Source of the DNA: Allocoprococcus comes
Lineage (GTDB): Bacteria; Bacillota; Clostridia; Lachnospirales; Lachnospiraceae
DNA: 64,000 nucleotides
Reading direction: 5' to 3'
Assembly (NCBI RefSeq): GCF_013300725.1
Contig: NZ_JAAIMM010000019.1
Location: 1-64,000 of the forward strand
Part shown: in pieces, positions 49,721 through 57,144 of the stretch
Layout of the letters: each line of letters starts with the position of its first letter
How positions within the stretch are numbered: the stretch's first letter is position 1
Made by a program: the position numbers and the translations under genes
Notes under the pieces: model-generated
Database searches by the model: none
What the model was told of the DNA's origin: nothing
Seen by the model: only the letters and a program-made list of their open reading frames with translations

Positions 49721-51776
49721 ACTTGGGATTGTCCTGATTTTAGGCGTAATCTTACTTGCGACGGTGATCGTGTTAGGAAACTATAATACTTTTTATAAGA
49801 ATGCAAAAAAGGAGCAGGACAGTCTGACACAGAACTACCGGACGAGTGAGTCCTTTATGAAGACATTTATCCGGGATTGCTATGTATTGTATTCCAAAGA
49901 ATCCGGAAACGAATATAACGTAAAGTTTCTGGATGATTATTATCCGGAATTTGATGAGAAATTTAACCGGCAGATCGCATATATGAATTATCAGGTGCAG
50001 GATGCAAAAGGAGAGGTAATCGATGGATACCGGTCGAATAGAGATTCCTGGGAAAAAGTGAAAGATACCGAGCTTGCAGATTATGCTCTTGGGATTAAGA
50101 TCTCGTTTGACAAAAACGGTGAAATCAAGATTGATCAGGTGATGGGAACGGAAGTAACCAAACAGGAAGCTGTTCTGAAGATCCTGACCTCAAATCTGCC
50201 GGAAAAAATATTTGAATATGAAGATGAGAGTGAGATTGAAAATATTTCGCCAAAAGACAGAACCTATTATTTCATGATGACGGAAACAAAGCTGAATGCA
50301 TATGTTATGCGGGTATATCCGATTACTTCGATGGTGGGAAACGAGGCGGTTTATACAATCTTGACACTTATATTGTTGGTCGCACTTCTGGCGTGGCTGA
50401 TTCCGATGAAGGAAGATCTGCATACAGGAGATGAAAAAATTTTCCATGTACCATTTGAAATTGCGATAGCGACTGGTATTACTGGAATTAGCCTGATTTT
50501 CAGCTATCTTGGAGAACTGATTACGCACGCGAAAGGAAATGTGTGGCCAATCGATTTTCTGGTCTGGTTTGTTTTCTTTGCAGTCATGTACTGGGTATCC
50601 GGCTGTGTACGCCAGATCCGGCTTCTTGGAGTAAAGGAATATGTGAAAAAAAGAGTGCTGCTGATCAGGATCTGGAGAAGATTCGGAAACGGAATCCGAG
50701 GCGGTATCCGCTGGTGCAAGAATAAAATCGAAGCATTTTATCATTCTCTGGACCAGTTCAATTTCAAGGAAAAGAATAATAAGATTATTTTGAAAATCGT
50801 GCTGTTCAATTTCGCGATCCTGCTGGTGATCTGTTCATTCTGGTATTACGGAATTGCAGGACTGATCGTATATTCTATAATCCTGTTCCTGATCCTGCAA
50901 AAATATTTTAATGATCTCCGGAAAAAATATGCATTGCTTCTAGAGGCAACCAATAAAATTGCAGATGGAAATCTGGATGTAGAAATTGAAGGTGATCTTG
51001 GTGTGTTCAGTCCGTTCCGTAATGAAATCCAGAAGATCCAGAGCGGATTTAAGAAAGCGGTAAAGGAAGAAGTAAAAAGCCAGCGTATGAAAACAGAACT
51101 GATCACAAACGTATCACATGATCTGAAAACACCGCTGACTGCGATCATAACCTATGTGAATCTGTTGAAAGACGAGAAAGATGAGGAAAAGCGAAAGGAT
51201 TATATTGATATTCTGGAACGTAAATCTATGCGTCTGAAAGTCCTGATCGAAGACCTATTCGAGATCAGCAAAGCAAGCAGCCAGAATGTAACCCTGAATC
51301 TGATGAATGTGGATATTGTCAATCTGTTCAAACAGGTGAAATTTGAGCTGGAAGATAGGTTTGAAGAAAAAAATTTGGAGTTCAGGACCACTTTCCCGGA
51401 AGAAAAAGTGATCCTTCGTCTGGACAGTCAGAAGACCTGCCGGATCTTTGAGAATCTTCTGAATAACATTGTAAAATATGCACTTCCGGGAACAAGAGTT
51501 TATGTGGAAATCGAAAAGACAGAGAAAGATGTATTTATCCGCCTGAAAAATATTTCCGCAACCGAGCTCACCTTCAATCCGGAAGAAATTACAGAACGCT
51601 TCGTCCGCGGAGATGAATCCCGCAATACCGAAGGCTCCGGTCTTGGTCTTGCAATCGTAAAAAGCTTCGTAGGTCTCCAGGGTGGAAGCTTCCACATCGA
51701 AACCGAAGCAGACCTCTTCAAAGCCGAAATCCGCTGGGCTTTGCCGGGAGAAGAGACAGTGAAGCAGGAAGCATAA
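49692..51776 (+). CDS. Membrane sensor histidine kinase
   Basis: This is a 694-residue kinase, long for the class. It has an N-terminal transmembrane helix (KLGIVLILGVILLATVIVLG), an extracellular sensor region (about 30-210), several further hydrophobic segments (about 215-395), and a HAMP-like region (LLLEATNKIADGNLDVEIEGDLG). The kinase core has the phospho-accepting His in NVSHDLKTPLTAIITYVNLL, N-box LLNNIVKYALPGTRV and G-box EGSGLGLAIVKSFV. The start is a TTG at 49692 inside the regulator gene, preceded by GGTGGTG, indicating translational coupling. The stimulus is unknown. Confidence 0.93.
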   Translation: MDTKSKNRHKLGIVLILGVILLATVIVLGNYNTFYKNAKKEQDSLTQNYRTSESFMKTFIRDCYVLYSKESGNEYNVKFLDDYYPEFDEKFNRQIAYMNYQVQDAKGEVIDGYRSNRDSWEKVKDTELADYALGIKISFDKNGEIKIDQVMGTEVTKQEAVLKILTSNLPEKIFEYEDESEIENISPKDRTYYFMMTETKLNAYVMRVYPITSMVGNEAVYTILTLILLVALLAWLIPMKEDLHTGDEKIFHVPFEIAIATGITGISLIFSYLGELITHAKGNVWPIDFLVWFVFFAVMYWVSGCVRQIRLLGVKEYVKKRVLLIRIWRRFGNGIRGGIRWCKNKIEAFYHSLDQFNFKEKNNKIILKIVLFNFAILLVICSFWYYGIAGLIVYSIILFLILQKYFNDLRKKYALLLEATNKIADGNLDVEIEGDLGVFSPFRNEIQKIQSGFKKAVKEEVKSQRMKTELITNVSHDLKTPLTAIITYVNLLKDEKDEEKRKDYIDILERKSMRLKVLIEDLFEISKASSQNVTLNLMNVDIVNLFKQVKFELEDRFEEKNLEFRTTFPEEKVILRLDSQKTCRIFENLLNNIVKYALPGTRVYVEIEKTEKDVFIRLKNISATELTFNPEEITERFVRGDESRNTEGSGLGLAIVKSFVGLQGGSFHIETEADLFKAEIRWALPGEETVKQEA

Positions 51777-51779
51777 GAA

Positions 51780-51837
51780 AAATAAATGGCACCAGATTCA
51801 ACTTTTGCACAACTGAATCTGATGCCATTTATTTTTT
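51780..51837. terminator. Convergent terminator between the kinase and apbE genes
   Basis: AAATAAATGGCA-c-CAGATTCA pairs with TGAATCTG-a-TGCCATTTATTT around a 13-base loop and is followed by TTT. It is A/T-flanked on both sides, so it can serve the kinase gene and perhaps apbE from the other strand. Confidence 0.8.
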
Positions 51838-51872
51838 CTGATTTGTCTCACAACCTACATCATTCAACTTTT

Positions 51873-52859
51873 TTACTTCGGAAACCCACTGGAGTAATGA
51901 ATCTCATAATCATCCGTGATAAAGAGTGCCTCCGCCCCCTTGATTCCTTCGATATATTTCAATCCATCATCTAACCCCATCGCAAAGCAGGTCGTACTAA
52001 GCGCGTCCGCCTCCGTAGAAGAGCCACAGACAATACTCACCCCAAGCAGATCATTTTCATAAGGATACCCGGTTTTCGGATCTAAGATATGGTGATAAAT
52101 CTTGTCAGCCACCTTAAAATACCGCTCATAAATCCCGGAAGAAACCACAGATTGATCCTTGATCTTTACACTGGTGATCGCTTCTCCATTCTGTGCAAAC
52201 GGTTTCTGGATCCCGATATTATAATCCGAGCCATCCGGTTTCCCGCCGAGAGCCAGTACATTTCCGCCCAGATTGATCAGCGCATGGGATACATTCTGCT
52301 CTTTCAGATATGCCTTCAGCTGATCAGCAATATATCCCTTTGCAATTCCGCCAAGATCAATAGCCGCCTCCGGATCCAGAAGCTGAACCGTATTCCCGTC
52401 AACCTTCACATTCTCATATCCGATATGACTTTTCGCTTCCTGAATCGCCGCATCATCCGGAACGGTCCCCGTATTATTCTTGAAATCCCACAAGTCACTG
52501 AGCGGGGCGATTGTAATATCAAACTTTCCTTCTGCCAGGCGGCTGTATTCCACGCCTTTCTGAATGAGATCCACCGTATCATCCGAAAGCGTTACAGGCT
52601 CCCCGTCTGCATGGTTCAGTTCATAGATCTCGCTCCCTTCCGAAGTTCTGCTAAACCGCGCATTATAATCCTCGCACTTCGCCACACAAGCATCCAGCAC
52701 ATCTTCCGAATCCTTATCATAAACCGTAATCGTCACCACCGTATCAAACACGGTAACCGTCCGAGACACCGGTTGTGCCGAACTCCCGGAACATCCGCCC
52801 AGACAAAAAATCCCAAACAAACTCAAACAAATACCAAATCCCCAACTTCTTATTTTCAT
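51873..52859 (-). CDS. apbE: FAD:protein FMN transferase, lipoprotein form
   Basis: ApbE attaches FMN to Thr/Ser of extracytosolic redox proteins. I start at the ATG at 52859 (AGGAGGTTCTG upstream), giving 328 residues with a lipoprotein signal peptide and lipobox LGGC (Cys23). A longer frame to 53006 only adds non-coding sequence. Typical parts are FDTVVTITVYDKDSEDVLDAC, FDITIAPLSDLWDF, IDLGGIAKGYIADQL, ALINLGGNVLALGGKPDGS, YHHILDPKTGYPYENDLLGVSIV and STTCFAMGLDDGLKYIE. The NusG-II and Gx genes lie divergently just beyond, a flavinylation-associated combination. Flavin substrates are not in the window. Confidence 0.94.
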   Translation of the reverse strand: MKIRSWGFGICLSLFGIFCLGGCSGSSAQPVSRTVTVFDTVVTITVYDKDSEDVLDACVAKCEDYNARFSRTSEGSEIYELNHADGEPVTLSDDTVDLIQKGVEYSRLAEGKFDITIAPLSDLWDFKNNTGTVPDDAAIQEAKSHIGYENVKVDGNTVQLLDPEAAIDLGGIAKGYIADQLKAYLKEQNVSHALINLGGNVLALGGKPDGSDYNIGIQKPFAQNGEAITSVKIKDQSVVSSGIYERYFKVADKIYHHILDPKTGYPYENDLLGVSIVCGSSTEADALSTTCFAMGLDDGLKYIEGIKGAEALFITDDYEIHYSSGFPK

Positions 52860-53020
52860 CGCAGAACCTCCTACCATTAAAACACTAATTACATAAAAAT
52901 TTCCCAATACAGTAAAATTTATCAAAACGTAATCCACAGCATTATTTTTTTCATAAACCTTCAACAAACAACATAATGAAAATTTGTGAATCCCAGGTCT
53001 GTGCAAAAAGTCAATAACCA

Positions 53021-53181
53021 GCCGAGGGAGGAAATGGAAGTGTGCAGCTCTCTATTTTGTGCAATGGAGATGAAACTCAAAAATCGTGGAAGCCATTGCT
53101 GAACACGATTTTCGCCCTAAGAGGTTCATCGGAATGGTTTGCACAACTTGAGAGCTGCACACTTCCATTTCCTCCCTCGGC
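53021..53181. repeat. 161-bp long-hairpin element, copy 2
   Basis: It has the same 32-97-32 layout as 30623-30783. The left arm (53021-53052) and right arm (53150-53181) are perfectly complementary (32/32) but unrelated in sequence to the arms of copy 1. The core (53053-53149) differs from copy 1 at six positions. Four of these form two paired G-C to A-T changes inside stems (53073 with 53127; 53080 with 53111). It lies in the 466-bp gap between apbE and the NusG-II gene; no target-site duplication is seen. The rest of that gap is AT-rich with no gene. Confidence 0.87.
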
Positions 53182-53273
53182 GTCTCTATTCCATTTTTTC
53201 CCACAGACCGTCCCATTCGCCAATTATCCCCCATTATACGTTCCCCCATGAAAAAAATCAATCGAACACTTGA

Positions 53274-53302
53274 TTGCATTAGATAAAATGATGTGTTAGA
53301 AT
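53274..53302 (+). promoter_or_regulatory. Promoter of the NusG-II/Gx genes
   Basis: TTGCAT (53274-53279), a 17-base spacer and TAGAAT (53297-53302) lie 23 bp before the NusG-II gene ATG, which has AAAGGAG upstream. Confidence 0.6.
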
Positions 53303-53325
53303 AAACAAAGAAAAAGGAGAACCCT

Positions 53326-53730
53326 ATGAGCTACAAAGAAAATAAGAGCCCTGAGGAGAAAGCATCCGGCTTCAAAAAGAATGATCTGATTCTTGCCTTA
53401 CTTGTACTTGCTGTGTCAGGCATTTTTTTTGCAGGACATTTATTCACAAGCCAGAAAAACGCAGGCGTTGTAGAAATACAGATTGACGGGAAAGTGGTAG
53501 AGACACTGGATCTGAAGAAAGAGCGTGCATTTAAGATCAACGGAGGAACGAACACCGTCCAGATCGAGAACGGAAAAGTGAAAATGGCAGCGGCCAACTG
53601 TCCGGATCAGATCTGTGTACACCAGAAAGCAATTTCAAGGAACGGAGAGAGTATTATCTGCCTTCCGAATAAGATCGTTCTGAAAATTGTCGATGGAGAA
53701 GAAGCCGAACTGGATGCGGTGACGAATTAA
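53326..53730 (+). CDS. NusG domain II-containing membrane-anchored protein
   Basis: This 134-residue protein has a single N-terminal transmembrane helix (DLILALLVLAVSGIFFAGHLF, about residues 19-40) followed by an extracellular NusG-II-like beta domain (VVEIQIDGKVVETLDLKKERAFKINGGTNTVQIENGKVKMAAANCPDQICVHQKAISRNGESIICLPNKIVLKI). The paired cysteines in CPDQIC and the later Cys are family features. These proteins co-occur with ApbE and Gx transporters in extracytosolic electron-transfer systems; their exact task is unknown. Confidence 0.9.
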   Translation: MSYKENKSPEEKASGFKKNDLILALLVLAVSGIFFAGHLFTSQKNAGVVEIQIDGKVVETLDLKKERAFKINGGTNTVQIENGKVKMAAANCPDQICVHQKAISRNGESIICLPNKIVLKIVDGEEAELDAVTN

Positions 53731-53733
53731 GAT

Positions 53734-54237
53734 ATGAAGAAAAATACAGTCAGAACAGCGTGGTTTGGTGTATTTACCGCCCTTGCGCTGATATTTAGTT
53801 ATGTAGAGACTCTGATCCCGTTTCAGATCGGGATCCCGGGCGTCAAGCTTGGACTGGCGAATCTGATAGTTGTGGTGGCACTGTACAAGATGGGTGCAAA
53901 GGACGCCCTGTTGCTTTCGGTGACACGTATCGTGCTGTCCGGATTTATTTTTGCCAGTCTGTTCAGTATTTTATACAGTCTGGCAGGCGGACTTTTAAGC
54001 CTTGCAGTGATGGCGGTTTTGAAAAAAAGGGGATCGTTCAGTGTTTTCGGAGTCAGCATGGCAGGTGGTGTCTTTCACAATGTCGGTCAGCTGATCGTAG
54101 CGATGCTGGTCGTGGAGACATTCAGCGTCGCCTATTATGTGCCGGTGCTTCTGATCGCAGGAGTGATCACCGGATTTATTATCGGAGTTGTGTCAAATGA
54201 GATGCTTAAAAGACTGGGCAGCATTGTATTGTCATAG
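53734..54237 (+). CDS. Gx transporter family protein (HepS/ECF S-component-like)
   Basis: This 167-residue membrane protein has five to six helices and the N-terminal AWFGVFTALALIFSYVETLIPFQIGIPGVKLGLANLIVVVALYKMG, which is characteristic of the Gx transporter family (often mislabelled heptaprenyl diphosphate synthase component I). The fold resembles ECF transporter S-components. The gene starts 3 bp after the NusG-II stop. The suspected role is flavin or other redox-cofactor transport connected with ApbE, which is inference from co-occurrence. Confidence 0.9.
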   Translation: MKKNTVRTAWFGVFTALALIFSYVETLIPFQIGIPGVKLGLANLIVVVALYKMGAKDALLLSVTRIVLSGFIFASLFSILYSLAGGLLSLAVMAVLKKRGSFSVFGVSMAGGVFHNVGQLIVAMLVVETFSVAYYVPVLLIAGVITGFIIGVVSNEMLKRLGSIVLS

Positions 54238-54251
54238 CATGGGAGGAAGAG

Positions 54252-54863
54252 ATGATTTCATATATAAGAGGGGAGCTTGCAGCTCTCGAAGAAGATAAAG
54301 TGATCGTAGATGTAGGCGGTGTAGGATACGGGATTTTTATGTCCGGACAGGCGATGGGACAGCTTCCGCCGGTCGGAAGTGAAGTGAAGATACATACTTA
54401 TCTGAATGTGAAAGAAGATGCCATGCAGCTGTATGGATTTTTAACCCGCGATGCGCTTTCGGTGTTCAAGCTTCTGATCGGTGTCAGTGGGATCGGACCG
54501 AAAGGAGGCCTTGGAATCCTGGCCCAGCTTACACCGGATGAACTTCGATTTGCCGTGATGTCGAAGGACGTCAAGGCAATTTCAGCAGCACCGGGTATTG
54601 GCAAGAAGACAGCGGAGAAGCTGATCGTGGAACTGAAGGATAAGCTGAAGATTGAGGACGTACTGGATCACCAGGTGGAGGCGGCAAATGGAGCAGCCGA
54701 AGATGCAGTAAATGCGCAGGGGCTTCAGGCAGACGCGGTGCAGGCACTTACAGCACTTGGCTATGGAAGTACAGAAGCGCTGCAGGCAGTACGAAAAGTG
54801 GAAATGGATGAGAGCACGACAGTGGAAGATCTGCTAAAGGGCGCACTCAAATATTTGATATAA
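54252..54863 (+). CDS. ruvA: Holliday junction branch migration complex subunit RuvA
   Basis: RuvA binds four-way junctions and loads RuvB. It has 203 residues: the OB-fold N-terminus [32 protein letters not shown], two helix-hairpin-helix motifs ([17 protein letters not shown] and [23 protein letters not shown]), and the C-terminal UBA-like domain [19 protein letters not shown]. It is followed after 10 bp by ruvB. RuvC is not here, as in Firmicutes that use RecU. The ATG follows GGGAGGAAGAG. Confidence 0.96.
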   Translation: MISYIRGELAALEEDKVIVDVGGVGYGIFMSGQAMGQLPPVGSEVKIHTYLNVKEDAMQLYGFLTRDALSVFKLLIGVSGIGPKGGLGILAQLTPDELRFAVMSKDVKAISAAPGIGKKTAEKLIVELKDKLKIEDVLDHQVEAANGAAEDAVNAQGLQADAVQALTALGYGSTEALQAVRKVEMDESTTVEDLLKGALKYLI

Positions 54864-54873
54864 GAGGACTAGG

Positions 54874-55875
54874 ATGGGAAGAAGAATTATTACCACAGAG
54901 AATCTGGAAGAGGATGTAAAAATTGAGAGTCATTTAAGGCCCCAGCTTCTGGAAGATTATATTGGACAGGCGAAGGCAAAAGAGACGCTTAAGATTTATA
55001 TAGAAGCGGCAAAAAGCAGAGGAGAGGCGCTGGATCATGTGCTGTTTTACGGTCCGCCGGGACTTGGAAAGACAACCCTCGCCGGGATCATTGCGAATGA
55101 AATGGGCGTAAATATCAAGATCACGTCAGGACCTGCGATCGAGAAACCAGGTGAGATGGCGGCGATCCTCAACAATCTGCAGGAGGGAGATGTGCTTTTT
55201 GTGGATGAGATCCACCGGCTGAACCGGCAGGTGGAAGAAGTGCTTTATCCGGCGATGGAAGATTTTGTGATCGATATTATGATCGGGAAAGGTGCTTCGG
55301 CAAGATCGATCCGTTTGGATCTGCCACATTTTACATTGGTAGGGGCAACTACCCGCGCCGGAATGCTGACAGCTCCGCTCCGAGATCGTTTTGGGGTTGT
55401 GAGCCGCCTGGAATTTTATACGGAAAAAGAACTGCAGACCATCATCATCCGTTCAGCAGGCGTGCTGGATGTGGAGATTGATGAAAAGGGAGCTCTTGAG
55501 ATGGCGAGACGTTCCAGAGGAACACCGAGACTTGCCAACCGGCTTTTGAAGAGAGTCCGGGATTTTGCACAGGTCAAATATGATGGGGTGATCACCGAAG
55601 AGGTGGCAAGACAGGCACTGGATCTTCTGGATGTGGACAGGCTTGGACTCGACCACGTAGACCGTAATCTCTTGACGACAATGATCGAGAAATTTCAGGG
55701 TGGTCCGGTGGGACTGGATACCCTTGCGGCAGCGATCGGGGAAGATTCGGGAACCGTAGAAGATGTCTATGAGCCGTATCTTCTGAAGAATGGATTTTTA
55801 CAGAGAACTCCAAGAGGAAGGGTTGTGACAGATCTTGCCTATACCCATCTTGGATTTAGCAGGAACAGAGAATAG
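54874..55875 (+). CDS. ruvB: Holliday junction branch migration helicase RuvB
   Basis: This AAA+ motor of 333 residues works in the RuvAB complex. Walker A is [16 protein letters not shown], Walker B is [11 protein letters not shown], sensor 1 lies in [21 protein letters not shown] (with the arginine finger), and the C-terminal winged helix includes [23 protein letters not shown]. The N-terminus carries [19 protein letters not shown]. It is complete, 10 bp after ruvA and 14 bp before the FAD subunit gene, so the hydroxylase genes may share the transcript. Confidence 0.97.
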   Translation: MGRRIITTENLEEDVKIESHLRPQLLEDYIGQAKAKETLKIYIEAAKSRGEALDHVLFYGPPGLGKTTLAGIIANEMGVNIKITSGPAIEKPGEMAAILNNLQEGDVLFVDEIHRLNRQVEEVLYPAMEDFVIDIMIGKGASARSIRLDLPHFTLVGATTRAGMLTAPLRDRFGVVSRLEFYTEKELQTIIIRSAGVLDVEIDEKGALEMARRSRGTPRLANRLLKRVRDFAQVKYDGVITEEVARQALDLLDVDRLGLDHVDRNLLTTMIEKFQGGPVGLDTLAAAIGEDSGTVEDVYEPYLLKNGFLQRTPRGRVVTDLAYTHLGFSRNRE

Positions 55876-55889
55876 AAAGGATAGGGACG

Positions 55890-56687
55890 ATGCTGAAGAT
55901 AAAACAATATGTGAAAGCAGAGAGTCTGGAGCAGGCATATGAGCTGAACCAGAAAAAGACGAACCGGATCATTGGCGGAATGCTCTGGCTGAAAATGAGT
56001 ACCGCACAGATCCAGACTGCGATTGATCTGTCCGGACTTGGACTGGACCAGATTGAGGAGACGGAGGATGCATGGAAGATAGGCTGTATGGTATCCCTGC
56101 GTGATCTGGAGTTACATGAAGGATTAAATGAACTGAGCTGCAATATGGTCAGAGAAAGTGTGAGAAGTATTGTCGGTGTACAGTTCCGGAATCTTGCGAC
56201 GATCGGCGGAAGTATTTTCGGACGGTTTGGATTTTCGGATGTACTGACCTGTTTCCTCGCACTGGATACAGAAGTAGAACTTTATAAAGGTGGAATCATT
56301 TCTCTGGAAGAGTTTGCAAAGATGGAGAGAGACAATGATATCCTTGTCCGTGTGATCGTAAAGAAAACACCGGGAAAGGGAAGCTATCAGTCACACCGCA
56401 ATACCAAGACAGATTTTCCGGTACTGGCGGTTGCTGCTGACCGTTATGGAGATGAACTGAAGGTGGCAGTTGGGGCAAGACCGATGAAAGCAGTCTGTCT
56501 TCACATTCCGGCAGAACAGCTGGATGCATGCACAGATCTGAAAAAATTTGCAAAAGAGCTTGCAACCCAGGTGCCGATGGGAAGCAATATGCGTGGAAGT
56601 GCAGCGTATCGTACCCATCTTGCAGAGGTTCTGATCCGCAGAGCGTTAGAGAAAATTACAGACGGAGGTGAAAAGAATGCAGATTAG
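55890..56687 (+). CDS. Molybdenum hydroxylase FAD-binding subunit (XdhB/CoxM-like)
   Basis: This 265-residue subunit passes electrons from the Fe-S protein to FAD. The FAD-binding N-terminus reads VKAESLEQAYELNQKKTNRIIGGMLWLKM; VRSIVGVQFRNLATIGGSIFGRFGFSDVLTCFLAL is the typical central FAD motif. The C-terminal CO-dehydrogenase-flavoprotein-like domain ends with MRGSAAYRTHLAEVLIRRAL. It overlaps the 2Fe-2S subunit gene by 11 bp. Subunit order FAD, 2Fe-2S, molybdopterin is that of xanthine dehydrogenase-type enzymes of Clostridia. Confidence 0.92.
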   Translation: MLKIKQYVKAESLEQAYELNQKKTNRIIGGMLWLKMSTAQIQTAIDLSGLGLDQIEETEDAWKIGCMVSLRDLELHEGLNELSCNMVRESVRSIVGVQFRNLATIGGSIFGRFGFSDVLTCFLALDTEVELYKGGIISLEEFAKMERDNDILVRVIVKKTPGKGSYQSHRNTKTDFPVLAVAADRYGDELKVAVGARPMKAVCLHIPAEQLDACTDLKKFAKELATQVPMGSNMRGSAAYRTHLAEVLIRRALEKITDGGEKNAD

Positions 56688-57144
56688 TCTGACACTGAAT
56701 GGAAAAAAGATTACAGAAGAGATCGCAGATGATCTGCTTCTGATCGATTTCGTGAGAAATCATGGATGTTACAGCGTAAAGCGTGGCTGTGAGACTTCCA
56801 ACTGTGGACTTTGTACCGTATTTTTAGATGAGAAGCCGGTACTTTCCTGTTCCGTGCTTGCCGCAAGAGCAGACGGGCACAAGGTAGATACGCTGGAAGG
56901 ACTGCAGGAGGAAGCAGAAGAATTTGGTTCTTTTATCGCAGGACAGGGGGCGGAGCAGTGTGGATTCTGTAATCCGGGTATGATCATGAATGCAATCGCA
57001 CTTTTCCGTGAGAATCCGGATCCAAGCGATGACGAGATCCGGGAGTATCTTGCGGGAAATCTCTGCCGTTGTTCGGGATATGAAGGGCAGCTCAGGGGGA
57101 TCCATGATTTTCTGGAGTACAAAAGAAAAGGAGGAGCCAGATGA
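56677..57144 (+). CDS. Molybdenum hydroxylase 2Fe-2S subunit (XdhC/CoxS-like)
   Basis: This 155-residue ferredoxin-type subunit carries two [2Fe-2S] clusters. The first is ligated by the cysteines in VKRGCETSNCGLCTVFL and the C of VLSCSV; the second by QCGFCNPGMI and NLCRCSGYEG. I use the ATG at 56677, preceded by GGAGGTG; the GTG at 56668 lies within that site. It overlaps the FAD subunit by 11 bp and the large subunit by 4 bp, indicating coupled translation of a three-subunit enzyme. Confidence 0.94.
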   Translation: MQISLTLNGKKITEEIADDLLLIDFVRNHGCYSVKRGCETSNCGLCTVFLDEKPVLSCSVLAARADGHKVDTLEGLQEEAEEFGSFIAGQGAEQCGFCNPGMIMNAIALFRENPDPSDDEIREYLAGNLCRCSGYEGQLRGIHDFLEYKRKGGAR

